A DNA stretch of 64,000 bases from Labrenzia sp. THAF82. Its GTDB lineage: Bacteria > Pseudomonadota > Alphaproteobacteria > Rhizobiales > Stappiaceae. Made by a program: the position numbers and the translations under genes. Below are positions 52,447 to 61,960 of the stretch, piece by piece (position 1 is the first letter of the stretch; each line of letters opens with the position of its first letter). Below the pieces are notes generated by a model. The model ran no database searches. It saw nothing but the letters and a program-made list of their open reading frames with translations, and was not told the DNA's origin. The stretch covers positions 500,001 through 564,000 of the forward strand of contig NZ_CP045354.1 of the NCBI RefSeq assembly GCF_009363435.1, written 5' to 3'.

Positions 52447-53706
52447 TTATGCCAGTCCGGCAATGGCGCTGGCGAAGTCTTTGGCGGAGAATGGTTCCAG
52501 ATCGGCGACACCCTCGCCAACACCGATGAAATGTACAGGCATGCCGTATTTTGCCGCAATGGCCACAAGAATTCCACCGCGTGCCGTTCCATCCAGTTTG
52601 GTCATGACAAGGCCCGTCACTCCGGCGACTTTACCGAAGATTTCAACTTGATTGAGCGCGTTCTGACCGGTGGTGGCATCCAGTGTGAGCAGAACCGTGT
52701 GCGGCGCGTCCGGATCGTGTTTCTTGATGACGCGGATGACCTTTTCAAGCTCATCCATCAGTTCCGCCTTGTTCTGAAGACGTCCTGCGGTGTCGATTAA
52801 AAGAACGTCTGCCTGCTTTTCTTTCGCTTCCTGCATGGCGTCGAAGGCCAGACCTGCTGCATCGGCACCGGTGTCGCGGGCCACGACTTCAGCGCCGGTG
52901 CGCTGACCCCAGATTTTCAACTGCTCAACAGCGGCAGCCCGAAACGTGTCTCCTGCAGCCAGAATGACTTTCTTGCCGCCCGCTCTCAGTTGCTGTGACA
53001 GTTTGCCGATCGTGGTTGTCTTACCGGTGCCATTGACACCAACCATCAGAACAACGTGAGGCGATTTTCCAGTTTCAAGGTCAAGCGGTTTGGCGACGGG
53101 TTCCAGTACCTTCTCCACTTCTTCAGAGAGGATGGCCCTGACTTCCTCAGGCGAAATTTCCTTGTTGTAACGTCCATCAGACAACCGGTCGGTGATTGCC
53201 ATTGCGGTATCAACGCCAAGGTCCGCCTGGATCAGAATGTCTTCAAGTTCCTCCAGCATGGAGGCGTCCAACTTGCGCTTGGTGAAGATGGAGGCAATGC
53301 CTTCGGTCAGCGAAGAGGACGAACGTGAAAGACCGCTTTTGAGACGCTGGAACCAGGATAGCTTCGGTTCTTCCGATGGTGTTGGCGGTGCGATCTCAGG
53401 ATCGGACTCAGCATCAAGCGAAACATCCGTCGGCAGTATATCCTGCATCGACGGTGTTGAGGATGGGACCGAGGACATTGTCCGCCCGAGGTTCTGAGCA
53501 GCATCCAGGGGCATGGGTTGTGGCGGCACATTCAAGGCTGCGACTGGCTGGACTTCCATCTCGACGTCAACAGTCGGGTCAACTTCGCTTGTTGCATCGG
53601 AGAGGGGGTCTGCAACGGGTGTCTCAGCCGAGGCTTCGGCCTGGTCTTCAGAAGGCTCCTTGCCGCCGAACAGCCGTCCAAGAAATCCGCGCTTTTTCTC
53701 GCTCAT
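52447..53706 (-). CDS. ftsY: Signal recognition particle receptor FtsY
   Basis: GTPase that docks SRP-ribosome complexes at the membrane. The 419-residue protein has an acidic, low-complexity A domain (residues about 10-115) and then the NG domain. That domain contains G1 GVNGTGKTT near residue 220, DTAGRLQNK near 305, TKLDGTARGG near 360 and the C-terminal VGEGVADLEPF. It is the last gene of the leftward dapF-mtaB-ftsY unit, the conserved alphaproteobacterial order, and starts 28 bases after mtaB. Confidence 0.96.
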   Translation of the reverse strand: MSEKKRGFLGRLFGGKEPSEDQAEASAETPVADPLSDATSEVDPTVDVEMEVQPVAALNVPPQPMPLDAAQNLGRTMSSVPSSTPSMQDILPTDVSLDAESDPEIAPPTPSEEPKLSWFQRLKSGLSRSSSSLTEGIASIFTKRKLDASMLEELEDILIQADLGVDTAMAITDRLSDGRYNKEISPEEVRAILSEEVEKVLEPVAKPLDLETGKSPHVVLMVGVNGTGKTTTIGKLSQQLRAGGKKVILAAGDTFRAAAVEQLKIWGQRTGAEVVARDTGADAAGLAFDAMQEAKEKQADVLLIDTAGRLQNKAELMDELEKVIRVIKKHDPDAPHTVLLTLDATTGQNALNQVEIFGKVAGVTGLVMTKLDGTARGGILVAIAAKYGMPVHFIGVGEGVADLEPFSAKDFASAIAGLA

Positions 53707-53734
53707 GAAACCGCCTTAAAACTGCTGTCGCTGC

Positions 53735-55003
53735 TTATGCCGCTTTGGAAAGGGCTTCGCCCAGAAGATGTCGACCGGTATGACCGATTATTCTGGTTTC
53801 GACAATCTCTCCCGCTATACCACCTGCCAGTTCCACCTGAGTGAATTGCTCGGTGCGGCCAAGCCCTTCCTTCTCGACAAGGACGGGCCTGGTCTTGCCG
53901 ACCTCTGAAGTCAGATGTGTGATCAGGGCGTCGGCACCTTTGGCGCGCAAGCGCGCGCCCCGTTCCTTGACAATATTGCGCGGCAATTGCGGCATGCGGG
54001 CCGCGGGCGTTCCAGGACGTGGTGAAAACGGGAAAACGTGAAGATGCGTCAAGCCGCATTCGTCGACGATTTTCAGCGAGTTTTCGAACATTGCCTCGGT
54101 TTCTGTTGGAAACCCGGCAATGATGTCTGCACCGAAAACCACATCCGGCCGCACATGCCTGACTTCCTCACAAAAGCGGATGGTGTCTTCGCGAAGGTGG
54201 CGCCGTTTCATCCGTTTCAAGATCATGTCGTCGCCTGCCTGCAGCGACAGGTGAAAATGCGGCATCAGCCGTTCGTCTTCACCGATCACCCGCATCAGAT
54301 CCTCGTCGGCCTCGATGCTGTCAATGGACGACAGACGCAGGCGTTTGAGAGCGGGCACCATTTTCAGGATCTTGGCCGTCAGCGTGCCGAGTTTCGGAGT
54401 GCCCGGCAAGTCTGCGCCATAGGAGGTGATATCGACACCGGTCAGGACAATCTCGTTGTAGCCATTCGATACGAGGCGCTTGATCTGATCAATCACGACG
54501 CCCATCGGCACGGAGCGTGAATTGCCGCGGCCATAGGGAATAATACAAAACGTGCACCGGTGGTCGCATCCGTTCTGGACCTGAACAAAGGCGCGCGCGC
54601 GGCCTGTAAGGCCGTCGATCAGGTGGCCCGCCGTTTCTTCGACACTCATGATGTCGTTGACGCGTACCCGCTCGGAACCTGAAATACCGAACGCGGCAAC
54701 GTCTTGATAGGATTTGCGTTCCAGCTTTTCCGTATTGCCGAGGACAAGATCCACTTCCTCCATTTCGGAGAAGGTTTCGGTTTCGGTCTGCGCGGCGCAT
54801 CCGGTAACAATCACGCGGGCGTTCGGGTTATCACGCTTGGCCTTTCGAACGGCCTGCCGTGCCTGCCGTACAGCTTCGTTCGTGACAGCGCACGTGTTGA
54901 TCAGAATCGCGTCTTTGAGGCCAGCAGCCTCCGCCTCACGTTTCATCACTTCCGACTCGTAGGAATTGAGGCGGCAACCAAAAGTCACGACGTCAATGCT
55001 CAT
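53735..55003 (-). CDS. mtaB: tRNA t6A37 methylthiotransferase MtaB
   Basis: Radical-SAM enzyme that converts t6A37 of tRNA to ms2t6A37. The 422-residue protein has an N-terminal UPF0004 domain with iron-sulfur cysteines in FGCRLNSYE, INTCAVT and VTGCAAQ. The radical-SAM motif CDHRCTFC (residues about 152-159) follows, with a C-terminal TRAM-like end. The spacing fits MtaB rather than MiaB or RimO. It overlaps dapF by 4 bases. Confidence 0.94.
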   Translation of the reverse strand: MSIDVVTFGCRLNSYESEVMKREAEAAGLKDAILINTCAVTNEAVRQARQAVRKAKRDNPNARVIVTGCAAQTETETFSEMEEVDLVLGNTEKLERKSYQDVAAFGISGSERVRVNDIMSVEETAGHLIDGLTGRARAFVQVQNGCDHRCTFCIIPYGRGNSRSVPMGVVIDQIKRLVSNGYNEIVLTGVDITSYGADLPGTPKLGTLTAKILKMVPALKRLRLSSIDSIEADEDLMRVIGEDERLMPHFHLSLQAGDDMILKRMKRRHLREDTIRFCEEVRHVRPDVVFGADIIAGFPTETEAMFENSLKIVDECGLTHLHVFPFSPRPGTPAARMPQLPRNIVKERGARLRAKGADALITHLTSEVGKTRPVLVEKEGLGRTEQFTQVELAGGIAGEIVETRIIGHTGRHLLGEALSKAA

Positions 55004-55911
55004 GAGGCCGCCTCCGCCTCCGTCGAAGCGTCGCCGGCTCCAGTCTTGCGCCAGGTGAGTGTTTCAAAATCGACTTCACCTTCGAATTCCACTTCGGTCA
55101 GGCCGGTCATGAGGACGTGTTCGTCGCTCTCCCGCCATTCAATGCCGATCGGTCCACCGGGAAGATGAATGGTGGTTTTGCGACCGGTCTTGCCATCGCG
55201 TGCGGCGGCAACCCCGACAGCGCAAGCCGCTGTGCCGCACGCGAGCGTTAATCCAACACCGCGTTCCCAGACTTTTACCCGGATGTGATCTTCATCAAAA
55301 ATGTGAGCCAGCGAGATGTTGGCGCCTTCGGGGAAAATCGGATGTTGCTCGAGCAAAGGGCCGAACCGCTCCAACTCATATCCTTCAACATCGTCGACCC
55401 AGAAGATCGCATGCGGATTGCCCATGCTGACAGCTGCCGGTGTGTGCAGGACCGGATCGTCGATCGGTCCGATCTGCAGCTCAATCGCGCGCGTGTCGGC
55501 AAATTCCTCGGCAAGCGGGATCTGATCCCACTCAAAGCGCGGTTTCCCCATGTCGACTGTAACGGTACGCGGACCCTCGGCATCAAAGGCATGCAGCAGC
55601 CCGGCCGCCGTCTCGATCGTTACCAGGTCCTTGCCGGCTTCTTCCATGAGAAGACGGCCAATGCAGCGTGTGGCGTTGCCGCAGGCGGACACCTCGCCAC
55701 CGTTCTGATTGTGAATGCGCATGAATGCATCAACGCCAAATGAGGACCGCTCAACGGTGATCATCTGATCGAAGCCAATACCGGTTTCCCGGTCGCCAAG
55801 ACGTGCGACGACTTCCGGGGACAAGCGCAAGGGATCTACCCGTGCGTCCCAGACCACGAAATCATTGCCAAGGCCATTCATCTTCAAAAAGGGTCTGGTT
55901 TCAGACGCCAT
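55000..55911 (-). CDS. dapF: Diaminopimelate epimerase
   Basis: Converts LL- to meso-diaminopimelate for lysine and peptidoglycan. The 303-residue protein carries both catalytic cysteines, in SACGNATRC near residue 78 and TLACGTAACA near residue 225, and starts with the family string KMNGLGNDFVVWD. The C-terminus has an unusual Glu/Ala-rich tail. It is the first gene of the unit with mtaB and ftsY, which points to constitutive housekeeping expression. Confidence 0.96.
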   Translation of the reverse strand: MASETRPFLKMNGLGNDFVVWDARVDPLRLSPEVVARLGDRETGIGFDQMITVERSSFGVDAFMRIHNQNGGEVSACGNATRCIGRLLMEEAGKDLVTIETAAGLLHAFDAEGPRTVTVDMGKPRFEWDQIPLAEEFADTRAIELQIGPIDDPVLHTPAAVSMGNPHAIFWVDDVEGYELERFGPLLEQHPIFPEGANISLAHIFDEDHIRVKVWERGVGLTLACGTAACAVGVAAARDGKTGRKTTIHLPGGPIGIEWRESDEHVLMTGLTEVEFEGEVDFETLTWRKTGAGDASTEAEAAS

Positions 55912-56061
55912 ACCGAGTGCACTTCGAAGGTTTGAGTGGGGTTACGCCTGACGTTTCCGTCAGACAGTTGCTCTTATATGGCTGAAAACACCGTAAATTA
56001 CCAGTGGCACGCCTCTGGAAGCAGCTATGCATTTGGCCGGCCGGCCTTCGTGTCGCTGGTG

Positions 56062-56958
56062 TCAGAGGTGCTGCGCGCTGAAGGTGTCGCAAACTTCAAG
56101 CTGGCCGGATTGAAAGCCTTTGCGAAACCAGCGGACACGCTGTGCCGAGGTTCCGTGGTTGAAACTTTCTGGCACCACATATCCTTGGGCCTGCCGTTGC
56201 AGCGTGTCGTCACCAATGCGGCTGGCCGCGTTCAACGCTTCCTCGATGTCACCATCTTCGACGAAACCGCGCTGCCTGGCAGCAAAGTGAGCCCAGATGC
56301 CCGCATAACAGTCAGCCTGAAGTTCAACCCGCACCGACAACGCATTGCCTTCCGCCTTGCTCAAGGTTTTGCGAACCTTGTGGAATTCCGGCAATACGCC
56401 CAGTACGTTCTGAATATGATGGCCGACTTCATGGGCAAGGACATAGGCCTGAGCGAAGTCTCCAGGTGCGTTCAGCTGGTTGGCCAAGCGTTGATAAAAG
56501 GAAAGGTCGATATAGAGCTTGTCATCCGCGCTGCAGTAAAACGGTCCCGTTGCAGCGCTTGCAAATCCACATGCCGACGAGACGGAACCGGAGAACAGAA
56601 CAAGGGTCGGTTCAGGATAGCTGCCACCATGACCTTCAAATATACGTCCCCAGGTTTCCTCCGTGTCGGCGAGCACGACTGAAACAAATTGAGCAGTTTC
56701 GCCGTCCGCAGGCCTGCTCGGTGCCTGGCTCTGGTAAGACGGTGTTTCGAATCCTCCGCCACCATCCAGCTGCGACAGAAGTGTGAGCGGATTGATGCCC
56801 ATCAACCAGGCAATTCCGACCACGACAAGTATGCCGGTGACACCCAAGCCACCACCGGTTCGCATTCTGCGTACACCGGTCGATCTTGCCCGCCGCCGGC
56901 CGCTGCGACCACGTCTGTCATCAATGTTGCTGCTGCCGCGTCGGCCTTTCCATCGCAT
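56062..56958 (-). CDS. Neutral zinc metallopeptidase (YpfJ/COG2321 family)
   Basis: A 298-residue membrane-anchored protein. It has a basic Arg/Gly-rich N-terminus, one helix at about residues 36-55 (TGILVVVGIAWLMGINPLTL) and a conserved domain with VLAHEVGHHIQN near residue 170, the zincin-like HExxH site. Other family strings are PFYCSADDKLYIDLSFY and QADCYAGIWA. The activity is assumed from the motif; family members are poorly studied. It is transcribed toward dapF, and a CTGACG/CGTCAG hairpin lies between the two genes. Confidence 0.88.
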   Translation of the reverse strand: MRWKGRRGSSNIDDRRGRSGRRRARSTGVRRMRTGGGLGVTGILVVVGIAWLMGINPLTLLSQLDGGGGFETPSYQSQAPSRPADGETAQFVSVVLADTEETWGRIFEGHGGSYPEPTLVLFSGSVSSACGFASAATGPFYCSADDKLYIDLSFYQRLANQLNAPGDFAQAYVLAHEVGHHIQNVLGVLPEFHKVRKTLSKAEGNALSVRVELQADCYAGIWAHFAARQRGFVEDGDIEEALNAASRIGDDTLQRQAQGYVVPESFNHGTSAQRVRWFRKGFQSGQLEVCDTFSAQHL

Positions 56959-57122
56959 GGCACGTCATACCTTGTCTGAGTATCCGCTCCCGATATACCA
57001 GATCGATCCATGTGGTTGTCATGCATTAGTCCGAATGACAGCTTTTTCGGTGGCCGGAAAGATGATCCACTCTAAAGTGGCGGTCAGATCGTCAATGCCT
57101 GCAACAGATAAATGGAAGTTCA

Positions 57123-58730
57123 ATGACCCGGTCGGAGCCGCTTGATGGAACATATGACTATATCATCATTGGTGCCGGGACGGCCGGATGTGTGCTTGCA
57201 AACCGTCTGAGCGAAGATCCGTCGGTTCGGGTTCTCCTTCTGGAAGCCGGCGGATCGGACAGTTACCATTGGGTCCAGATCCCGGTGGGATATCTTTACT
57301 GCATCGGCAACCCGCGCACAGACTGGATGATGAAGACGGCCGCCGAGCCCGGACTGAACGGCCGCAGCCTCGTCTACCCGCGCGGCAAGGTTCTTGGCGG
57401 ATGTTCCTCGGTAAACGGCATGATCTACATGCGCGGCCAGGCTGCCGACTATGACCACTGGCGGCAGCTGGGAAACGTCGGCTGGTCCTGGGAGGACGTT
57501 CTACCGTATTTCCTGAAATCGGAGGACCATCATGCTGGTTCCACCGGGCTGCATGGGGCGGGCGGTGAGTGGAAGGTATCCAAGCAGCGGGTCAGTTGGG
57601 ACATCCTTCATGCCGTGCAAACAGGCGCTCGGGAATTCGGCATCGAACCACGCAGCGATTTCAATGACGGCAACAATGAGGGCAGTGGTTTCTTTGAAGT
57701 GAATCAGAAGAACGGCGTGCGTTGGAACACTGCGCGAGGGTTTTTGAAGCCGGCTTTGAAACGCCCAAATCTGAGGCTGATTACACACGCCGAAACAAAG
57801 AGCCTCATACTTGATGGCAAACGGGTCAAAGGCGTCCGGTTTCAACACAAAGGACGTTCTCTAGAGGCTGTTGCAGAACGCGAGGTTCTGCTTGCCGCAG
57901 GTGCGATCAACTCGCCCAAGATCATGGAGCTATCCGGGATCGGCTCGGGACGGGTCTTGAAAGACCAGGGGATTGACGTTCTTCACGAGCGGACCGGCAT
58001 TGGTGAAAACCTTCAGGACCATTTGCAAATCCGGACGGTCTACAAGGTCAAGAACGTCAAAACGTTGAATACGCTTGCGAACAGCCTGTTCGGCAAGGCA
58101 AAAATTGCGTTGCAATACGCACTCACACAATCGGGTCCGATGTCCATGGCGCCCAGCCAGTTCGGCATGTTTACAAAGTCGGATCCGGCTCTGGATACTC
58201 CCGATCTTGAGTATCACGTGCAGCCGCTTTCGACGGACAAATTGGGAGATCCGCTTCATCCCTTCCCGGCGATCACAATGTCGGTCTGCAATCTCAGACC
58301 TGAAAGTGTCGGCTCCGTTCATGTCAGAAGCAAAGAACTCGCCGACCAGCCAGATATCCGGCTCAATTATCTATCGAGCCAAAGAGACAAGGACGTTGCC
58401 TTGAAATCCGTGCGTCAGGCGCGTCAGATCATGACTGCAAAGGCACTGGAAACCTACCAGCCGCAAGAAATTCTTCCCGGTCCCGAAGTCGCCGATGATG
58501 CAACATTGCTGGAAAAGATAGGTGATATCGGAACGACGATATTTCACCCGGTGGGAACCTGCCGGATGGGCAGCGACGAGGCGAGTGTCGTTGATCCGCA
58601 GCTTCGGGTGCGCGGTCTTGAGGGATTGCGCGTGATTGACGCGTCGATCATGCCGAAAATCGTCTCTGGCAATACTGCATCACCGGTGATCATGATCGCC
58701 GAAAAAGCGGCCGATATGATCCGTTCTTGA
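57123..58730 (+). CDS. GMC-family oxidoreductase (choline dehydrogenase-like)
   Basis: FAD-dependent alcohol dehydrogenase/oxidase of 535 residues. The FAD loop is IIGAGTAGCVLANRL (residues about 15-29) and LEAGGSD follows. GMC signature 1 lies around VYPRGKVLGGCSSVNGM, and the C-terminal active site contains HPVGTCRMG with the catalytic His near residue 480 and GNTASPVIMI with the second conserved residue. There is no signal peptide. BetA itself is usually about 20 residues longer, and choline genes are absent, so the alcohol substrate is open. Confidence 0.87.
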   Translation: MTRSEPLDGTYDYIIIGAGTAGCVLANRLSEDPSVRVLLLEAGGSDSYHWVQIPVGYLYCIGNPRTDWMMKTAAEPGLNGRSLVYPRGKVLGGCSSVNGMIYMRGQAADYDHWRQLGNVGWSWEDVLPYFLKSEDHHAGSTGLHGAGGEWKVSKQRVSWDILHAVQTGAREFGIEPRSDFNDGNNEGSGFFEVNQKNGVRWNTARGFLKPALKRPNLRLITHAETKSLILDGKRVKGVRFQHKGRSLEAVAEREVLLAAGAINSPKIMELSGIGSGRVLKDQGIDVLHERTGIGENLQDHLQIRTVYKVKNVKTLNTLANSLFGKAKIALQYALTQSGPMSMAPSQFGMFTKSDPALDTPDLEYHVQPLSTDKLGDPLHPFPAITMSVCNLRPESVGSVHVRSKELADQPDIRLNYLSSQRDKDVALKSVRQARQIMTAKALETYQPQEILPGPEVADDATLLEKIGDIGTTIFHPVGTCRMGSDEASVVDPQLRVRGLEGLRVIDASIMPKIVSGNTASPVIMIAEKAADMIRS

Positions 58731-58774
58731 GACATTTTACGCGTCTGAGCCACGAAGAATTTTGATCGTTCCCT

Positions 58775-59503
58775 TCAGGGGTCTTCGTGTCTCGTGACGG
58801 CTTTTGGGGCCATATATTTTTCCCGCTCGGAAGCCATTGCTTTCTGCCACTCTGCTCTCAGCAAATCCATACGCTGGGGGATCCTGTCCCGCAGCACATT
58901 CGCGGCGTTGATCCGCTCTGTTCGAAAGTATCGGAATGCCGACCTGAGCTCGCACCACGAGGCAATGATCCGGCCGGCGTCCCGATAGCCGAGTAGCAAT
59001 GGCCAGATGGTTCGTTCGGATGTTGAGCCCTTGTCATCGCGATAGGAGATCCAGATCTTGTTGCGATTGCGGATCGCTGCCCGAATTCTGGATGAATCCA
59101 GGCCTTCCTTGGGTGGTTCGACAGGCGCAACATTGGTCGAGGGCGCGTCAAAAAACGTTTCAGAACCTGAGGGCGCTATTGCCTCAAGTTTGGATATGAG
59201 ATTGGCAGCAGCATTTGCCAGTTCAGGCTCTCCACGCGTGGCGACCCATTGAGCTCCCAGAACAGCGGCCTCAATCTCGTCCAGGGTCAGCATAAGAGGC
59301 GGCATGTGAAACCCGGGTTCGAGCACATAACCAATCCCGGCTTCGCCGCGGATCGGGACGTTTTGCGCCATCAGCGCAGCAATATCGCGATATACGGTTC
59401 TTTTCGAGACCTCGAGTTGTTCTCCGATGACCTCAGCGGAGATGGGATGCCGTGACCGCCTGAGCACTTCGATCAGTTCGAACAAACGGTCCCCGCGCCT
59501 CAT
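58775..59503 (-). CDS. YafY-type HTH/WYL-domain regulator
   Basis: A 242-residue regulator with an N-terminal HTH_11 domain (HPISAEVIGEQLEVSKRTVY, residues about 19-38). The WYL domain (KIWISYRDDKGSTSERTIWP near residue 148, followed by IIASWCELR) probably binds a nucleotide or small ligand. It is divergent from the GFA-family gene with 110 bases between the starts, the usual layout for YafY regulators that control a small detoxification gene. Three CTGACA repeats in that gap are candidate sites. Confidence 0.87.
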   Translation of the reverse strand: MRRGDRLFELIEVLRRSRHPISAEVIGEQLEVSKRTVYRDIAALMAQNVPIRGEAGIGYVLEPGFHMPPLMLTLDEIEAAVLGAQWVATRGEPELANAAANLISKLEAIAPSGSETFFDAPSTNVAPVEPPKEGLDSSRIRAAIRNRNKIWISYRDDKGSTSERTIWPLLLGYRDAGRIIASWCELRSAFRYFRTERINAANVLRDRIPQRMDLLRAEWQKAMASEREKYMAPKAVTRHEDP

Positions 59504-59526
59504 CGCGATGTCCCTTCAAACAATGT

Positions 59527-59551
59527 CTGACATGCTGACATGATGCTGACA
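59527..59551. promoter_or_regulatory. CTGACA repeats between the YafY and GFA genes
   Basis: CTGACA occurs at 59527, 59535 and 59546 on the plus strand, and TGTCAG appears in inverted form near 59596, just before the GFA start. The clustering in a 110-base divergent gap is suggestive of an operator, but the 8- and 11-base spacing is irregular. Confidence 0.35.
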
Positions 59552-59613
59552 ATACGTTGGCAGCAGCCGGATGTTAAGTCTTGGCATAGCTTCAATGTCA
59601 GAAGGCAATTGCT

Positions 59614-59991
59614 ATGGAACTCAAGGGAAGCTGTTGTTGTGGCGCCGTTCAATTCGTCATTGATGAACGGCCGACCATGATGGGCAAATGCCACTGCTCA
59701 AGATGCCGTAAACTGGGGACTTCGACTATGGTGTTTGTAAAACGCGAGCAGTTCAGGCTTGTCAGCGGTGCGGACGACATTCAAACCGTCGAACCAGAGC
59801 CGCCCTACAAATATGTCCGGTCTTATTGCCGGTCTTGCGGAACATCCTTGGGAGAACCGCTCTCCAAGGATGATACGTTCCCCATCAACGCGCATTGCCT
59901 TGATGATGATCCCGGCATTCGCACTTCATTTCACGAATTCGTCGCTGAAAAACCAGAATGGGCACCAGGGCCTCAAGACGAAAAAGCCTAG
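59614..59991 (+). CDS. GFA/CENP-V-family zinc-binding protein
   Basis: A 125-residue protein of the glutathione-dependent formaldehyde-activating (Gfa) family. Cysteine motifs are GSCCCGAVQF near the N-terminus, CHCSRCRKLG (residues about 29-38) and SYCRSCGTSLG near residue 70, giving two zinc sites. True Gfa activity has been questioned for many members, so only zinc binding is firm. It is divergent from the YafY-type regulator. Confidence 0.85.
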   Translation: MELKGSCCCGAVQFVIDERPTMMGKCHCSRCRKLGTSTMVFVKREQFRLVSGADDIQTVEPEPPYKYVRSYCRSCGTSLGEPLSKDDTFPINAHCLDDDPGIRTSFHEFVAEKPEWAPGPQDEKA

Positions 59992-60027
59992 TGCCTATCG
60001 GCGTTTAAAGAGATCGAGTTGCATACA

Positions 60028-60702
60028 TCAGGCGACCAGTTCACCTCGGTCCATAGCAGCGAGTGTGTGTTCCAGCCCATTTTCGATATGCTGTGTCAGC
60101 AAGGATTTTGCTTTTTCAGCATCGCGTGCAATCGCGGCTTCAAACATGTCACGATGTTCCTGGACCGCCGCTTCGCCGCGATTTGTCAGGACGATCATCT
60201 GATATCGCAGGTACTTGTCATAGAGTATGGAATGCAAGGCAAGTAGGTTTTCGGAATTGCAGGCCTGGATCATGGCGAGATGGAATTCCCAGTCGTATCT
60301 CTTCCAGATCTCTTTTTTTGAGGTGTCACCGTCAAGCATCTTCTGTTCCATAAGATGCAGCTTGTGATGCGCGGAGACCAGGTTTCCTTCCCAATCAGTG
60401 TCGCCGTTTTCAAGCGACAGTTCCAAGGCGTGGCACTCAAGCAAGACACGCAAATGAGTGATTTCCTTCAAATCGGTCACGGAGACCGGTTTAACCAGGA
60501 AACCCCTCTGAGCCGGGGCTTCAACGAAACCTTCGCTGGCAAGCCTGTTAAGCGTTTCACGCAGTGTTGACAGACTCGTCTTGTAGACCGCCTTCAACGC
60601 ATCGAGTTTGAGTTTCGCACCCGGCTTCAATGCGCCGAAAATGATGTCACGCTTGATACGCTGATACGTGGTTGATCCGACAGTGTTTGCCGTTTCACTC
60701 AT
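60028..60702 (-). CDS. GntR-family (FCD) regulator of the TRAP locus
   Basis: A 224-residue FadR-subfamily regulator. The winged helix includes LKLDALKAVYKTSLSTLRET (residues about 33-52) and the helical FCD domain contains the metal-type residues in RYDWEFHLAMIQA and VQEHRDMFEAAI. It is divergent from the Gfo/Idh gene, and an exact 20-bp palindromic element in the gap is repeated before dctP. I infer that it controls uptake and oxidation of one compound, probably a carbohydrate acid. Confidence 0.86.
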   Translation of the reverse strand: MSETANTVGSTTYQRIKRDIIFGALKPGAKLKLDALKAVYKTSLSTLRETLNRLASEGFVEAPAQRGFLVKPVSVTDLKEITHLRVLLECHALELSLENGDTDWEGNLVSAHHKLHLMEQKMLDGDTSKKEIWKRYDWEFHLAMIQACNSENLLALHSILYDKYLRYQMIVLTNRGEAAVQEHRDMFEAAIARDAEKAKSLLTQHIENGLEHTLAAMDRGELVA

Positions 60703-60786
60703 CGCATTTCACCCTGACCCTCCGAATTGTCAGGCATTTACCACTTGTTTCGCCTGTCTTCAATTTCAAATAAAATCATTCAAAAA

Positions 60787-60806
60787 TAAAAATATCAGAT
60801 ATTATT
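60787..60806. promoter_or_regulatory. GntR operator, copy 1
   Basis: TAAAAATATCAGATATTATT contains the perfect 13-bp palindrome AATATC-A-GATATT. The identical 20 bases recur at 61958-61977. It lies between the divergent GntR and Gfo/Idh genes, 81 bases before the latter's start. Confidence 0.75.
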
Positions 60807-60886
60807 GCCAAGTCGATAGTTTTTGTCCTAAGCTTTGCCCCAAGCAAGCAGAGACCTTGCTCCAAAAGCGGGACTGGGGAGGACAA

Positions 60887-61960
60887 ATGGACCGCAACGT
60901 CCGGTTGGCGATTGCAGGATTTGGGCTGGTTGGTCGACGGCATGGTGACGCCATTGCGACAACGTCGGGCGTTGACCTCGTTGCCGTGATCGAGCCGGGA
61001 GAGGCGGGTCAAAAGGCTGCCGCAGACCAGGGACTACCCTGTTTCAACAACATAGAGGAGTTTTTTGCGCGCAGTCATGCCGATGGCATGATCCTGGCTA
61101 CCCCCAACAGCCTGCATGTGCCCCAGGCCATGACCTGCATTGATTACGGTTGTCCCGTCCTTGTTGAAAAGCCGATCGCGACGACCTCCGATGATGCACG
61201 CGTGCTAGTGCAACACGCGAACAAAAAGACTGTTCCGCTGCTGGTGGGACATCACAGGCGACACAATCCGCTAATCGAAAGAGCCAAAAAAACGATAGAA
61301 ACAGGAGATCTGGGCCAGATACGCGCCGTTCAGGCGACATGCTGGTTCTACAAGCCGGATCACTATTTCGAAACAGCGGAGTGGCGAAAGAAAAACGGTG
61401 CCGGCCCCATCGCCGTCAACCTCGTGCATGACATTGACCTCATCAGGTATCTGTGCGGTGAAATCCGCACAGTGCGTGCTGTCGCCAGTCCCTCTGCACG
61501 AGGTTTTGAAAATGAAGACGTCGCAAGTGCCTTGTTGGAACTTGAAAACGGCGCAATTGGCACTGTCTCGGTATCCGACGGTATCGTCGCTCCCTGGAGT
61601 TGGGAACTGACGTCACGCGAATACCCGATTTATCCGCCGACTTCGGAAAGCAGTTACCTCATCGGCGGATCCAGAGGGTCATTGTCCATTCCCGACCTTC
61701 GGCTTTGGCACTACCCCGGACGTGACCCCGACTGGTGGTCGCCTTTGTCGGCGACAGCGTTGACGCGCGACGCCACCGACCCGTTGGTGAACCAGATCAA
61801 GAACTTCGCGGACGTCATCGCGCACGGTGCCCAGCCACTGGTTGCAGGAGAAGAGGGCTTGAAGTCTCTGCAAGTCATTGAGGCGATTCAATACTCTGCA
61901 GAAAACGATAAAACCGTAGCGCTGAAGTCGGACCAGGTAAGCGTTGAGTTGGCGAGTTAA
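60887..61960 (+). CDS. Gfo/Idh/MocA-family oxidoreductase
   Basis: A 357-residue NAD(P)-dependent dehydrogenase acting on a sugar, sugar acid or cyclitol. The Rossmann motif is AGFGLVGRRHG (residues about 8-18), the EKP motif is VLVEKPIAT near residue 94, and the substrate-side Asp/His appear in NLVHDIDLIRYL near residue 180. GGGGAGGACAA precedes the ATG at 60887; the frame stays open upstream to 60668 but lacks similarity there. It is divergent from GntR and its stop codon lies inside the second operator copy before dctP. Confidence 0.87.
   Translation: MDRNVRLAIAGFGLVGRRHGDAIATTSGVDLVAVIEPGEAGQKAAADQGLPCFNNIEEFFARSHADGMILATPNSLHVPQAMTCIDYGCPVLVEKPIATTSDDARVLVQHANKKTVPLLVGHHRRHNPLIERAKKTIETGDLGQIRAVQATCWFYKPDHYFETAEWRKKNGAGPIAVNLVHDIDLIRYLCGEIRTVRAVASPSARGFENEDVASALLELENGAIGTVSVSDGIVAPWSWELTSREYPIYPPTSESSYLIGGSRGSLSIPDLRLWHYPGRDPDWWSPLSATALTRDATDPLVNQIKNFADVIAHGAQPLVAGEEGLKSLQVIEAIQYSAENDKTVALKSDQVSVELAS

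Noticed and set aside
55936..56682. Plus-strand open frame of 248 codons
   Set aside because: It is antisense to the zinc metallopeptidase, which has a clear HExxH motif and membrane anchor on the minus strand.
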